Shown: piece by piece, positions 1 through 5,454 of the stretch | Layout: each line of letters opens with the position of its first letter | Numbering within the stretch: the stretch's first letter is position 1 | NCBI GenBank assembly: GCA_035507915.1 | Contig: DATJNS010000415.1 | Span: 1 to 5,454, forward strand | Direction of reading: 5' to 3' | DNA length: 5,454 nt | From: JACQAI01 sp035507915 | GTDB lineage: Bacteria; Pseudomonadota; Alphaproteobacteria; Elsterales; Elsteraceae | The notes under the pieces: model-generated | Seen by the model: only the letters and a program-made list of their open reading frames with translations | Database searches by the model: none | What the model was told of the DNA's origin: nothing | Program-made: the position numbers and the translations under genes

Positions 1-1488
1 TTCGAGCGTTACGCGTTTCTGCGGGAGCTGCAGGACGCCAACGAGACGCTGTTCTACGCGCTGCTGGTGCGCAACATCGAGGAGATGTTGCCGCTGGTCT
101 ATACGCCGACGGTGGGCGAGGGCTGCCAGCGCTTCAGCGAGATCTGGCGCAAGCCGCGCGGGGTCTTCCTCAGCTACCCGAACAAGGATCGCATCCGCGA
201 GATCCTGGCCGACCCGCGCTTCGACAAGGTGCGCGTCATCGTCGTCACCGACGGCGAGCGCATCCTCGGCCTGGGCGACCAGGGCGCCGGCGGCATGGGC
301 ATCTCGATCGGCAAGCTGGCGCTCTACTCGGGCTGCGCCGGCATCCATCCGGAGCAGACGCTGCCGGTGCTGCTCGACGTCGGCACCAACAACCAGGATC
401 GTCTCGACGACCCGCTCTATGTCGGCTGGCGGCACGCGCGCATCGGCGTCGCCGACTATGACGCCTTCGTCGAGGAATTCGTCGCCGCGGTGACCGATCG
501 CTGGCCCCATGTCCTGCTGCAATGGGAGGACTTCGCGGGCTCGAACGCCAGCCGCCTCCTGGCGCGCTATCGCGACCGGCTGTGCACCTTCAACGACGAC
601 ATCCAGAGCACCGCGGCGGTCGCCGCGGCCAGCCTGATGGCGGCCATCAACGTGACCGGCGTGCCGCTGACCGAGCAGCGCGTGGCGCTGCTCGGCGCCG
701 GCTCGGCGGGCTGCGGCATCGCCGCTTTGCTGCTGCGCGCGATGGTCGAGGCCGGCGCGAGCGAGGCGGAGGCGCGCCGCCGCTTTTTCGCGGTCGACCG
801 CCACGGCCTGCTGGTCGAGGGCATGGCCGACATCACGCCGGCCCAGGCGCCGTTCGTGCAAGCGCGCGCGGCGGTCGCCGGCTGGGCCCTGCAGAAGCGC
901 GACGAGATCGGCCTGTTGGACGTCGTGACCAACGCCAAGCCGACCGTGCTGATCGGCGTGTCCGGCCGCGGCGGCGCCTTCACCGAGGCGGTGGTGCGCG
1001 CCATGGCCGTGACGGTCGACCGACCGGTCATCTTCCCGCTGTCCAACCCGACGTCGCGCAGCGAGGCGACCGCCGAGCAGATCGTCGCCTGGACCGACGG
1101 TCGCGCGCTGATCGGCACCGGCAGCCCGTTCGCGCCCGTCATCTGGAAAGGCCGCACGATCCCGATCAACCAGACCAACAACTCCTACATCTTTCCGGGC
1201 ATGGGGCTCGGCATCCTCGCCGCGGGCGCGCGCCGGGTCACCGACGGCATGTTCATGGCGGCCGCCAAGACGGTCGCCGGGATGTCGCCGACGGTCGCCG
1301 ACAAAGAGGGACGGCTGCTGCCGCCCGTGAGCGAGATGCGCGCGGTTACCCGCGCCGTGGCCGGGGCGGTCGCGCGCCAGGCGCAGCGCGACGGCGTGGC
1401 GACGGTCAGCGAGGCGGCCGCGCTCGACGCGCGCATCGATGCCTGCGTGTGGCAGCCCGGCTACCGCCCCTACCGCAAGGCGGGCTGA
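1..1488 (+). CDS. maeA: NAD-type malic enzyme (malate dehydrogenase, oxaloacetate-decarboxylating), 5' partial
   Basis: This cytoplasmic enzyme oxidatively decarboxylates malate to pyruvate and CO2, giving NADH or NADPH, with a divalent metal. The reading frame is open from base 1, so the start lies to the left; 495 codons are visible and about 70 are missing compared with E. coli MaeA (565 aa). Visible landmarks, numbered from base 1: VYTPTVGEGC with catalytic Tyr34; GERILGLGDQG with malate-binding Arg87; IGKLALYSG with general base Lys105; WEDF with metal ligands Glu176 and Asp177; FNDD with metal ligand Asp200; and the nucleotide-binding loop GAGSAGCGIA at 232-241, which I recall as identical in E. 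coli MaeA. VDRHGLL after the second strand also resembles MaeA, which favours NAD, but cofactor choice is not proven. The C-terminus WQPGYRPYRKAG is a normal family ending, with no sign of truncation or frameshift. An odd residue is Ser203 in DDIQST, where Gly is usual. The family is certain; the symbol is less so. Confidence 0.95.
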   Translation, partial: FERYAFLRELQDANETLFYALLVRNIEEMLPLVYTPTVGEGCQRFSEIWRKPRGVFLSYPNKDRIREILADPRFDKVRVIVVTDGERILGLGDQGAGGMGISIGKLALYSGCAGIHPEQTLPVLLDVGTNNQDRLDDPLYVGWRHARIGVADYDAFVEEFVAAVTDRWPHVLLQWEDFAGSNASRLLARYRDRLCTFNDDIQSTAAVAAASLMAAINVTGVPLTEQRVALLGAGSAGCGIAALLLRAMVEAGASEAEARRRFFAVDRHGLLVEGMADITPAQAPFVQARAAVAGWALQKRDEIGLLDVVTNAKPTVLIGVSGRGGAFTEAVVRAMAVTVDRPVIFPLSNPTSRSEATAEQIVAWTDGRALIGTGSPFAPVIWKGRTIPINQTNNSYIFPGMGLGILAAGARRVTDGMFMAAAKTVAGMSPTVADKEGRLLPPVSEMRAVTRAVAGAVARQAQRDGVATVSEAAALDARIDACVWQPGYRPYRKAG

Positions 1489-1503
1489 TGCGATCCGCGG
1501 CGC

Positions 1504-1518
1504 GGTATCGCCGATACC
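1504..1518. terminator. Short perfect inverted repeat after malic enzyme, possible weak terminator or operator
   Basis: GGTATCGCCGATACC is a 15-base inverted repeat with 7-base arms around one central C; as RNA it would be a 6-bp stem with a GCC loop. It begins 15 bases after the malic enzyme stop codon, a normal place for transcription to end. Only two T residues follow it, so it is a poor classical intrinsic terminator. A protein-binding site upstream of the P460 gene is an equal alternative. The structure is seen directly; the role is a guess. Confidence 0.35.
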
Positions 1519-1642
1519 TTCGTCCAATGGAGACGGCTGCCGTGGCGTCGCATCTTCGAGCGCAGGTGATCGAGCTAGCGCGCACGGACTCCCGTGTGGC
1601 GGCGCGCTCCATCAGGACGGTCGCCGGGACGGTCGCCCGGCC

Positions 1643-1647
1643 GGAGG
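1643..1647 (+). promoter_or_regulatory. Ribosome binding site of the P460-family gene
   Basis: GGAGG lies 7 bases before the ATG at 1655. It decides the start: the in-frame ATG further upstream at 1439 is inside maeA, whereas 1655 has a strong Shine-Dalgarno sequence and begins a clean signal peptide. Confidence 0.8.
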
Positions 1648-1654
1648 ACATCGC

Positions 1655-2176
1655 ATGAAATGGCTTCTCATCATGTTCGCGGCCCTGCTGGCGGCGTGCA
1701 TCGTCGCGGCGCTGCCGTTCGGTGCCGGTCATGCCGAAGACCAGGCCGACCCGGTCTTCGGCATCACGATGCCGGCCGACTACCGCGACTGGAAGCTGAT
1801 CTCGGTGGCCCACGAGGCCGGCAAGCTCGACGATCTGCGCGCGGTGCTCGGCAACGACATCGCGATCGAGGCCTACCGGACGGGCAAGCCGGAATTCCCC
1901 GACGGGGCGATCATCGCCCGGCTCGCCTGGGCCTTCACGCCGTCGGAGGCGAACAACAAGGTCTTCGGCCAGGCCCAGTCCTATGTCGCCGGGCCGCCCA
2001 AGGAAGGCGTCCAGTTCATGGTCAAGGACTCGACGAAATACGCCGCGACCGGCGGCTGGGGATTCGCCCAGTTCAACGACGGCAAGCCGGCCGACGCGGC
2101 GGTGCTCAAGACCTGCTACGCCTGTCATGTGCCGGCCAAGGCAAACGACTTCGTCTTCACGCACTACGCGCCCTGA
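1655..2176 (+). CDS. Cytochrome P460 family protein, exported c-type cytochrome
   Basis: This 173-residue protein has an N-terminal export signal (Lys2, hydrophobic stretch from about residue 3 to 20) with a possible signal peptidase I site after GHA (residue 27). The mature part has the P460-domain pattern: DYRDWKLISVAHE at 42-54, the LGNDIA region near 65-70, FPDGAIIARLAW at 81-92, and one heme c site CYACH at 154-158 close to the C-terminus, as is typical of the family. FVFTHYAP at the end matches the form common in Bradyrhizobium-type relatives, from memory. Studied members are periplasmic heme proteins that oxidise hydroxylamine or bind NO (P460, cytochrome c'-beta); most homologues have no proven role, so no reaction is assigned. 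LAAC at 12-15 resembles a lipobox, so a lipoprotein is a less likely alternative. The start is set by the GGAGG at 1643. The gene is separated from both neighbours by spacers of 166 and 290 bases and is probably transcribed alone. Confidence 0.88.
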   Translation: MKWLLIMFAALLAACIVAALPFGAGHAEDQADPVFGITMPADYRDWKLISVAHEAGKLDDLRAVLGNDIAIEAYRTGKPEFPDGAIIARLAWAFTPSEANNKVFGQAQSYVAGPPKEGVQFMVKDSTKYAATGGWGFAQFNDGKPADAAVLKTCYACHVPAKANDFVFTHYAP

Positions 2177-2213
2177 GGCTGAAACCAGACGACGGTCATC
2201 GCCATGATGAGCA

Positions 2214-2233
2214 GACGGACGTTCGCGGCCGTC
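2214..2233 (+). terminator. Hairpin with TTCG loop downstream of the P460-family gene
   Basis: GACGGACG (2214-2221) and CGGCCGTC (2226-2233) pair over 8 positions with one A-G mismatch, closed by a TTCG tetraloop. The hairpin starts 37 bases after the cytochrome stop codon. No T-run follows, so it may be a weak or factor-assisted terminator, or protect the 3' end of the message. It supports separating the cytochrome from the downstream operon. Confidence 0.4.
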
Positions 2234-2347
2234 CCGGATTGATCCCCCGCCCATCCCACTGCCGGGTTCTTGGTCGTGCGACAAAGCAGTCGGATGTGTC
2301 TTTGACGACAGGGCAGCGCGCAGCACACGTCTGGATGCCGACACCTT

Positions 2348-2361
2348 AGTGCAATCGCACT
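2348..2361. repeat. Short inverted repeat upstream of the dehydrogenase operon, possible operator
   Basis: AGTGC and GCACT flank a 4-base AATC centre, 105 bases before the start codon of the small subunit. Its place fits an operator, but a 5-base arm can easily arise by chance and it matches no operator I know. Confidence 0.2.
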
Positions 2362-2456
2362 TCTCACGTTCGTGTGCCATGTGAGGTCGTGGCGACGACG
2401 CTCGAAGGTCTGCCGTCGATGCCGCACGCCTGAGGCGCACGAATACGAAGCAAGCG

Positions 2457-2463
2457 GGAGGAG
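2457..2463 (+). promoter_or_regulatory. Ribosome binding site of the dehydrogenase small subunit
   Basis: GGAGGAG sits just before the ATG at 2467, with 5 bases between GGAGG and the start codon. It supports this start, which also places the twin-arginine motif at the expected distance from the N-terminus. Confidence 0.8.
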
Positions 2464-2466
2464 CCG

Positions 2467-3192
2467 ATGGCAGATGACGATTGGATTCCCGAGCGGAGAG
2501 GCTTCCTCAGGGCCGTGTTGGGCGCGGTGTCCGCGGCGGGCCTGTCGGGCGCCGCGACGGGCGCGCTCGTCCCGGGTGCGCCGCCGGCCCATGCTGCAGC
2601 GCCGCCGGCCGATTCCTACGAGCCGACCTATTTCAACGATCCGGAATGGCGCTTCCTCAACGCCGCGGTCGACCGGCTGATCCCATCGAACGAGGACGGC
2701 CCGGGCGGCCTCGAGCTGCACGTGCCGCAGTTCATCGACCGCCAAATGGACACCGAATACGGCCACGGCGGCCTGTGGTACCTCCAAGGACCGTTCGATC
2801 CCGACGCCGATTTCACGCTCGGTTACCAGCAACGCTATTCGCCGCGCGACTTCTATCGCGCCGCCATTGCCGGCGTCGACACGTGGTGCAACCAGCAGCA
2901 CGGCAAGGCCTTCGCCGAGCTCGACGGCGCGACGCAGGACGGCGTGCTCTCCGGTCTCGAAAAGGGGCAGATCGCGATCCCCGGCATGAAGGCGAGCGAG
3001 TTCTTCCTCCAGCTGCTGACCAACACGAAGGAAGGCTACTTCGCCGACCCGATGTACGGCGGAAATCTCCACATGGGCAGCTGGAAGATGATCGGCTTCC
3101 CCGGCGCGCGCGCGGACTTCAAGGACTGGGTGCTGCAATACGGCAAGCCCTATCCGCTCGGCCCCGTCTCGATCCTGGGCGAGAAGGGGTAG
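2467..3192 (+). CDS. Gluconate 2-dehydrogenase subunit 3 family protein, Tat-exported small subunit
   Basis: This 241-residue protein is the small (gamma) subunit of a periplasm-facing flavoprotein dehydrogenase. It begins with a twin-arginine signal: ERRGFLR at 9-15, then an Ala/Gly-rich hydrophobic stretch (16-35) and a likely cleavage site after AHA (residue 43). The mature part has the family pattern: YFNDPEWRFLNAAVDRLIPS (about 51-70), a Gly-rich HVPQFIDRQMDTEYG segment (about 86-100), WYLQGPF, and a C-terminal part rich in aromatic residues and Gly. It has one Cys (141) and no heme motif, so it probably binds no redox centre. In studied relatives this subunit is needed for export and assembly of the large subunit and lies next to it. 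Here the large-subunit gene starts 4 bases after this stop, so the two are almost surely co-transcribed and translationally linked. Substrate cannot be inferred from this subunit. Confidence 0.9.
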   Translation: MADDDWIPERRGFLRAVLGAVSAAGLSGAATGALVPGAPPAHAAAPPADSYEPTYFNDPEWRFLNAAVDRLIPSNEDGPGGLELHVPQFIDRQMDTEYGHGGLWYLQGPFDPDADFTLGYQQRYSPRDFYRAAIAGVDTWCNQQHGKAFAELDGATQDGVLSGLEKGQIAIPGMKASEFFLQLLTNTKEGYFADPMYGGNLHMGSWKMIGFPGARADFKDWVLQYGKPYPLGPVSILGEKG

Positions 3193-3196
3193 GGCG

Positions 3197-4975
3197 ATGA
3201 CCAAGGTCATGAAGCACGCCGATGTCGTGATCATCGGGCTCGGCTGGACCGGCTCGATCCTCGGCATCGAGCTCGCCCGCGAGAACCTCAACGTCGTGGC
3301 GCTGGAGCGCGGAAAATACCAGGACACGTCACCCGACTTCACCTATCCGAAGGCCGCCGACGAGTTGAAGTACGGCGTGCGCGGCGAGCTGTTCCGGCGC
3401 CTTGCGCTGGAAACCGTGACGATCCGCCACAACATCGGCGACACCGCGTTGCCGTACCGGCAATACAACGCCTTCCTGCTGCCCGACAATGTCGGCGGCG
3501 CGGGCGTGCATTGGAACGGCCAGCTCTACCGGCCGTCGCCGGAGGATCTCAAGTTCCGCTCGCGGATCGTCGAGCGCTACGGCGCCGCCTTCCTGCCGAA
3601 GGACATGACGATCCAGGACTACGACGTCACCTACGACGAGCTGGAGCCGTATCTCGACAGGTTCGAGTATCTCAACGGGACCTCCGGCCGGGCGGGCAAC
3701 CTCGAGGGCAAGATCATGCCCGGCGGGAATCCATTCGAGGGCGTGCGGTCGAGGGATTATCCGACGGCCCCGGTCCCGGATACCTATTCGGCATCGCTGT
3801 TCGCGAAGGCCGCAACCGAGCTCGGCCATCAGCCATTCCCGCAGCCCTGCGCAAACTGCTCGGAGCCCTTCACGAATCCCTACGGGGTGCGGCTGGGTCC
3901 CTGCAATCTCTGCGGCTTCTGCGAGCGCTTCGGATGCTTCCTCTATTCGAAGGGATCGCCGCAGACGACGATCCTGCCGGTGCTCCTCAAGCTGCCCAAC
4001 TTCGAGCTGCGCATCCAGAGCCACGTCACCAAGATCAACCGCGACTCGACGGGCAAGCGCGCGACCGGCGTGACCTATGTCGATGCGTCAGGGGCCGAAA
4101 TTTTCCAGCCGGCCGATCTCGTGATCCTGTCGTCCTTTCAGACCAACAACGTCCGCATGATGCTGCTCTCCGGCATCGGCGAGCCGTACGACCCGGCGAC
4201 CGACACGGGCGTCATCGGCAAGAACTACGCCTATCAGATGATCAGCAACACGTCGGTCTTCTACGACAAGGACGTGCACATCAATCCCTTCATCGGCGCC
4301 GGCGCGGGCGGCTGGCAGGTCGTCGACGAATTCAATTCGGACCATTTCGATCACGGCCCGCTCGGCTTCATCGGCGGCGGCTACATCGCCGGCGGTCAAA
4401 CCGGGGGAAGGCCGATCCAGCAGCTCGCGGTTCCCGCGGGAACCCCGAGCTGGGGCGCGGGCTGGAAGCGCGCGGCGAAGGACAGCTACCGGCACACCAC
4501 CGGCGTCTTCACCCACGGCTCCGTGATGGCGTATCGCGACGCCTATCTCGATCTCGACCCGACCTATCGGGATTCCCTCGGCAATCCGCTGCTGCGGATG
4601 ACCTTCGACTGGCACGACAACGAATACAAGATGTCGCGCTACGTGACCGATCGCGCGCTCGAGATCGTGGCGAAGATGAGCCCGAAGAGCCATTCGACCT
4701 TGATCCGCCAACCTGGCGACCATTTCAACGTCCGCCAGTATCAAACGACCCACACGACGGGCGGGGTGATCACGGGTGCGAACCCGAAGATCAGCGCGCT
4801 CAACCGCTACCTGCAGAGCTGGGATGTCCCCAACCTGTTCGTGACCGGCGCTTCGGCGTTCCCCCAGAACCTCGGCTACAACCCGACCGGCCTGGTCTGT
4901 GGCCTCGCCTATTTCGCGGCGGACGCGATCAAGGGGCAGTACCTGAAGAACCCCGGGCCTCTGGTTCCGGCGTAG
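3197..4975 (+). CDS. GMC-family FAD-dependent dehydrogenase, large catalytic subunit
   Basis: This 592-residue flavoprotein is the catalytic subunit of a sugar, sugar-acid or polyol dehydrogenase. The FAD-binding fold opens with ADVVIIGLGWTGS (GxGxxG at 14-19) and ends its second strand at Glu37. A GMC signature-like stretch NVGGAGVHWNG lies at 98-108 and a second, LLSGIGEP, at 323-330. The catalytic pair is His519 (in THTTGG) and Asn562 (in GYNPTG), 43 residues apart, the same spacing as His516/His559 in glucose oxidase and His/Asn in cellobiose dehydrogenase. Six cysteines at 218, 221, 236, 239, 242 and 247 form a cluster that may hold an Fe-S centre, as reported for some cytochrome-linked GMC dehydrogenases. 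It has no signal peptide, which fits export with the Tat-bearing small subunit. AAGGGG at 3184-3189 is a usable ribosome binding site inside the end of the upstream gene; Met5 is a weaker alternative start. Gene order matches gluconate and 2-ketogluconate dehydrogenase operons, but the substrate is unknown. Confidence 0.92.
   Translation: MTKVMKHADVVIIGLGWTGSILGIELARENLNVVALERGKYQDTSPDFTYPKAADELKYGVRGELFRRLALETVTIRHNIGDTALPYRQYNAFLLPDNVGGAGVHWNGQLYRPSPEDLKFRSRIVERYGAAFLPKDMTIQDYDVTYDELEPYLDRFEYLNGTSGRAGNLEGKIMPGGNPFEGVRSRDYPTAPVPDTYSASLFAKAATELGHQPFPQPCANCSEPFTNPYGVRLGPCNLCGFCERFGCFLYSKGSPQTTILPVLLKLPNFELRIQSHVTKINRDSTGKRATGVTYVDASGAEIFQPADLVILSSFQTNNVRMMLLSGIGEPYDPATDTGVIGKNYAYQMISNTSVFYDKDVHINPFIGAGAGGWQVVDEFNSDHFDHGPLGFIGGGYIAGGQTGGRPIQQLAVPAGTPSWGAGWKRAAKDSYRHTTGVFTHGSVMAYRDAYLDLDPTYRDSLGNPLLRMTFDWHDNEYKMSRYVTDRALEIVAKMSPKSHSTLIRQPGDHFNVRQYQTTHTTGGVITGANPKISALNRYLQSWDVPNLFVTGASAFPQNLGYNPTGLVCGLAYFAADAIKGQYLKNPGPLVPA
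4429..4444. repeat. Perfect 16-base palindrome inside the GMC dehydrogenase gene
   Basis: GGTTCCCGCGGGAACC reads the same on both strands and covers codons 411-416 (AVPAGT). It contains a CCGCGG core. It is in frame with ordinary coding sequence, and one such palindrome in a GC-rich window this size could be chance. Confidence 0.5.
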
Positions 4976-4982
4976 GCGCGCC

Positions 4983-5454
4983 ATGTCGATGCGACGCACT
5001 GCGACACGACTCATCGCCGGCCTCGTCGGGCTGGCCGTCGCCGGCGTCGCCGGCGCTTATGCCGCAACCGTTCTGTTCGGCGGGATCGGCGGCGACCCGC
5101 AGGCGCAGCTGACGACGGCGGTCGACCCACAGCTGATCCAGCGCGGGCAATACATCGCCGCGGCCGGCGATTGCGCCGCCTGCCACACCGCGCCCGGCGG
5201 CAAGCCGTTCGCCGGCGGCCTGGCGATCGCGACCCCGATCGGTGCGGTCTACACGACCAACATCACGCCCGACAAAGCGACCGGCATCGGCAACTACAGC
5301 TACGGCGACTTCGAACGCGCGGTTCGTCGTGGCGCCACGCCGGAGCATAGCCTCTACCCGGCGATGCCGTTTCCGTCCTATGCCCGGGTCAGCGATACCG
5401 ATCTCCAGGCGCTCTATGCCTACTTCAAATACGGCGTGCCGCCGGTTGCGCAGC
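4983..5454 (+). CDS. Cytochrome c subunit of the flavoprotein dehydrogenase, 3' partial
   Basis: The frame is open from ATG 4983 to the right edge (157 codons plus one base), so the gene is cut. It starts 7 bases after the large-subunit stop with only a weak ribosome binding site (TAGG at 4973-4976), suggesting translational coupling; ATG 4989 is an alternative start. The N-terminus is MSMRRTATR followed by a hydrophobic stretch (10-32), a signal peptide or anchor. The first heme c site is CAACH at 64-68. Downstream come the family landmarks PGGKPFAGG (71-79), TTNITPDKATGIG (91-103) and LYPAMPF (124-130), with Met128 the likely sixth heme ligand, then DLQALYAYF (140-148). This is the pattern of the cytochrome subunits of alcohol, gluconate and sorbitol dehydrogenases, which usually have three CxxCH sites and about 400-470 residues, so two more sites are expected beyond the window. 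Its role is to take electrons from the flavoprotein and pass them to quinone or another cytochrome. Confidence 0.93.
   Translation, partial: MSMRRTATRLIAGLVGLAVAGVAGAYAATVLFGGIGGDPQAQLTTAVDPQLIQRGQYIAAAGDCAACHTAPGGKPFAGGLAIATPIGAVYTTNITPDKATGIGNYSYGDFERAVRRGATPEHSLYPAMPFPSYARVSDTDLQALYAYFKYGVPPVAQ
5037..5054 (+). repeat. Two tandem copies of a 9-base unit in the cytochrome c signal region
   Basis: GTCGCCGGC occurs twice in a row and encodes VAG-VAG (residues 19-24) in the hydrophobic part of the signal. Copy-number change would keep the frame and only alter signal length. It may be simply a result of Val/Ala/Gly-rich coding. Confidence 0.5.

Larger units (their letters stand above)
1489..1654. 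other. Intergenic spacer between malic enzyme and P460-family cytochrome
   Basis: This 166-base spacer holds the inverted repeat at 1504-1518 and, at its right end, the ribosome binding site of the next gene. The frame of the cytochrome gene is open leftwards through the whole spacer to an ATG at 1439 inside maeA. The peptide this would add is Arg/Gly/Pro-rich and unlike the family, so I treat it as non-coding. I see no convincing -35/-10 pair. Confidence 0.6.
2177..2466. other. Intergenic spacer upstream of the dehydrogenase operon
   Basis: This 290-base spacer carries the hairpin at 2214-2233, a stretch from about 2236 to 2330 that is less GC-rich than the genes, and a short inverted repeat AGTGC-AATC-GCACT at 2348-2361. 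No reading frame in it looks like a protein on either strand. The promoter of the downstream operon should lie here; TTGACG at 2302-2307 resembles a -35 box but no good -10 box follows at 16-18 bases, so I do not call a promoter. Confidence 0.6.

Noticed and set aside
1439..1654. N-terminal extension of the P460-family protein from ATG 1439
   Set aside because: It overlaps maeA, has no family-like sequence, and would bury the signal peptide; ATG 1655 has a strong ribosome binding site.
522..1658. Open frame in a second + frame over the malic enzyme
   Set aside because: Very Arg/Gly-rich frame inside the conserved malic enzyme; its composition is that of a shifted reading of GC-rich DNA.
2302..2307. 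TTGACG as a sigma-70 -35 box
   Set aside because: No acceptable -10 hexamer lies 16-18 bases downstream.
1406..2440. Long open frame on the minus strand (344 codons) opposite the P460-family gene
   Set aside because: Arg-rich antisense shadow of a recognised gene; no domain or credible start.
2164..3342. Long open frame on the minus strand (392 codons) across the spacer and small subunit gene
   Set aside because: It lies opposite a well-recognised gene, is rich in Arg/Ala/Val as GC-rich antisense frames are, and resembles no family.
3511..5112. 533-codon open frame in another + frame over the GMC gene
   Set aside because: Arg-rich shadow covering the recognised flavoprotein and the start of the cytochrome.
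1..5454. CRISPR arrays, tRNA or rRNA genes, insertion sequences, att sites
   Set aside because: No regularly spaced repeats, RNA gene motifs, transposase frames or long terminal inverted repeats were seen.

Overview
This is a GC-rich window (about two-thirds G+C by eye) from a Gram-negative bacterium. An alphaproteobacterium of the Bradyrhizobium/Reyranella kind is the best guess, because the P460-type cytochrome and the three-subunit flavoprotein dehydrogenase both look like that group. This placement is inference from protein character only. All recognised genes are on the + strand.

Layout: (1) 1-1488 is the 3' part of an NAD-type malic enzyme gene (maeA/sfcA-like), cut by the left edge. 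(2) 1489-1654 is a spacer with a short perfect inverted repeat just after the malic enzyme stop. (3) 1655-2176 encodes a small exported c-type cytochrome of the cytochrome P460 family. (4) 2177-2466 is a 290-base spacer with a terminator-like hairpin and no gene I can support. (5) 2467 to the right edge is a tight three-gene operon: a Tat-exported small subunit of the gluconate 2-dehydrogenase subunit 3 family, a GMC-family FAD large subunit, and the beginning of a cytochrome c subunit that runs off the right edge.

How the genes work together: the last three genes have the small-large-cytochrome (S-L-C) order of membrane-bound, periplasm-facing flavoprotein-cytochrome c dehydrogenases (gluconate, 2-ketogluconate and related sugar or polyol dehydrogenases). 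The large subunit would oxidise a substrate in the periplasm with FAD. It carries a six-cysteine cluster that may hold an Fe-S centre. The small subunit supplies the Tat signal that the large subunit lacks, and the cytochrome subunit passes electrons to the respiratory chain. The substrate cannot be read from the sequence. The P460-family cytochrome is also periplasmic, but the spacer and hairpin between it and the operon argue for a separate transcript. The malic enzyme is cytoplasmic central metabolism and probably unrelated.

I do not see a clearly new system here. The most useful leads are the cysteine pattern of the flavoprotein, its unknown substrate, and whether the P460-family protein can form the P460 lysine cross-link.
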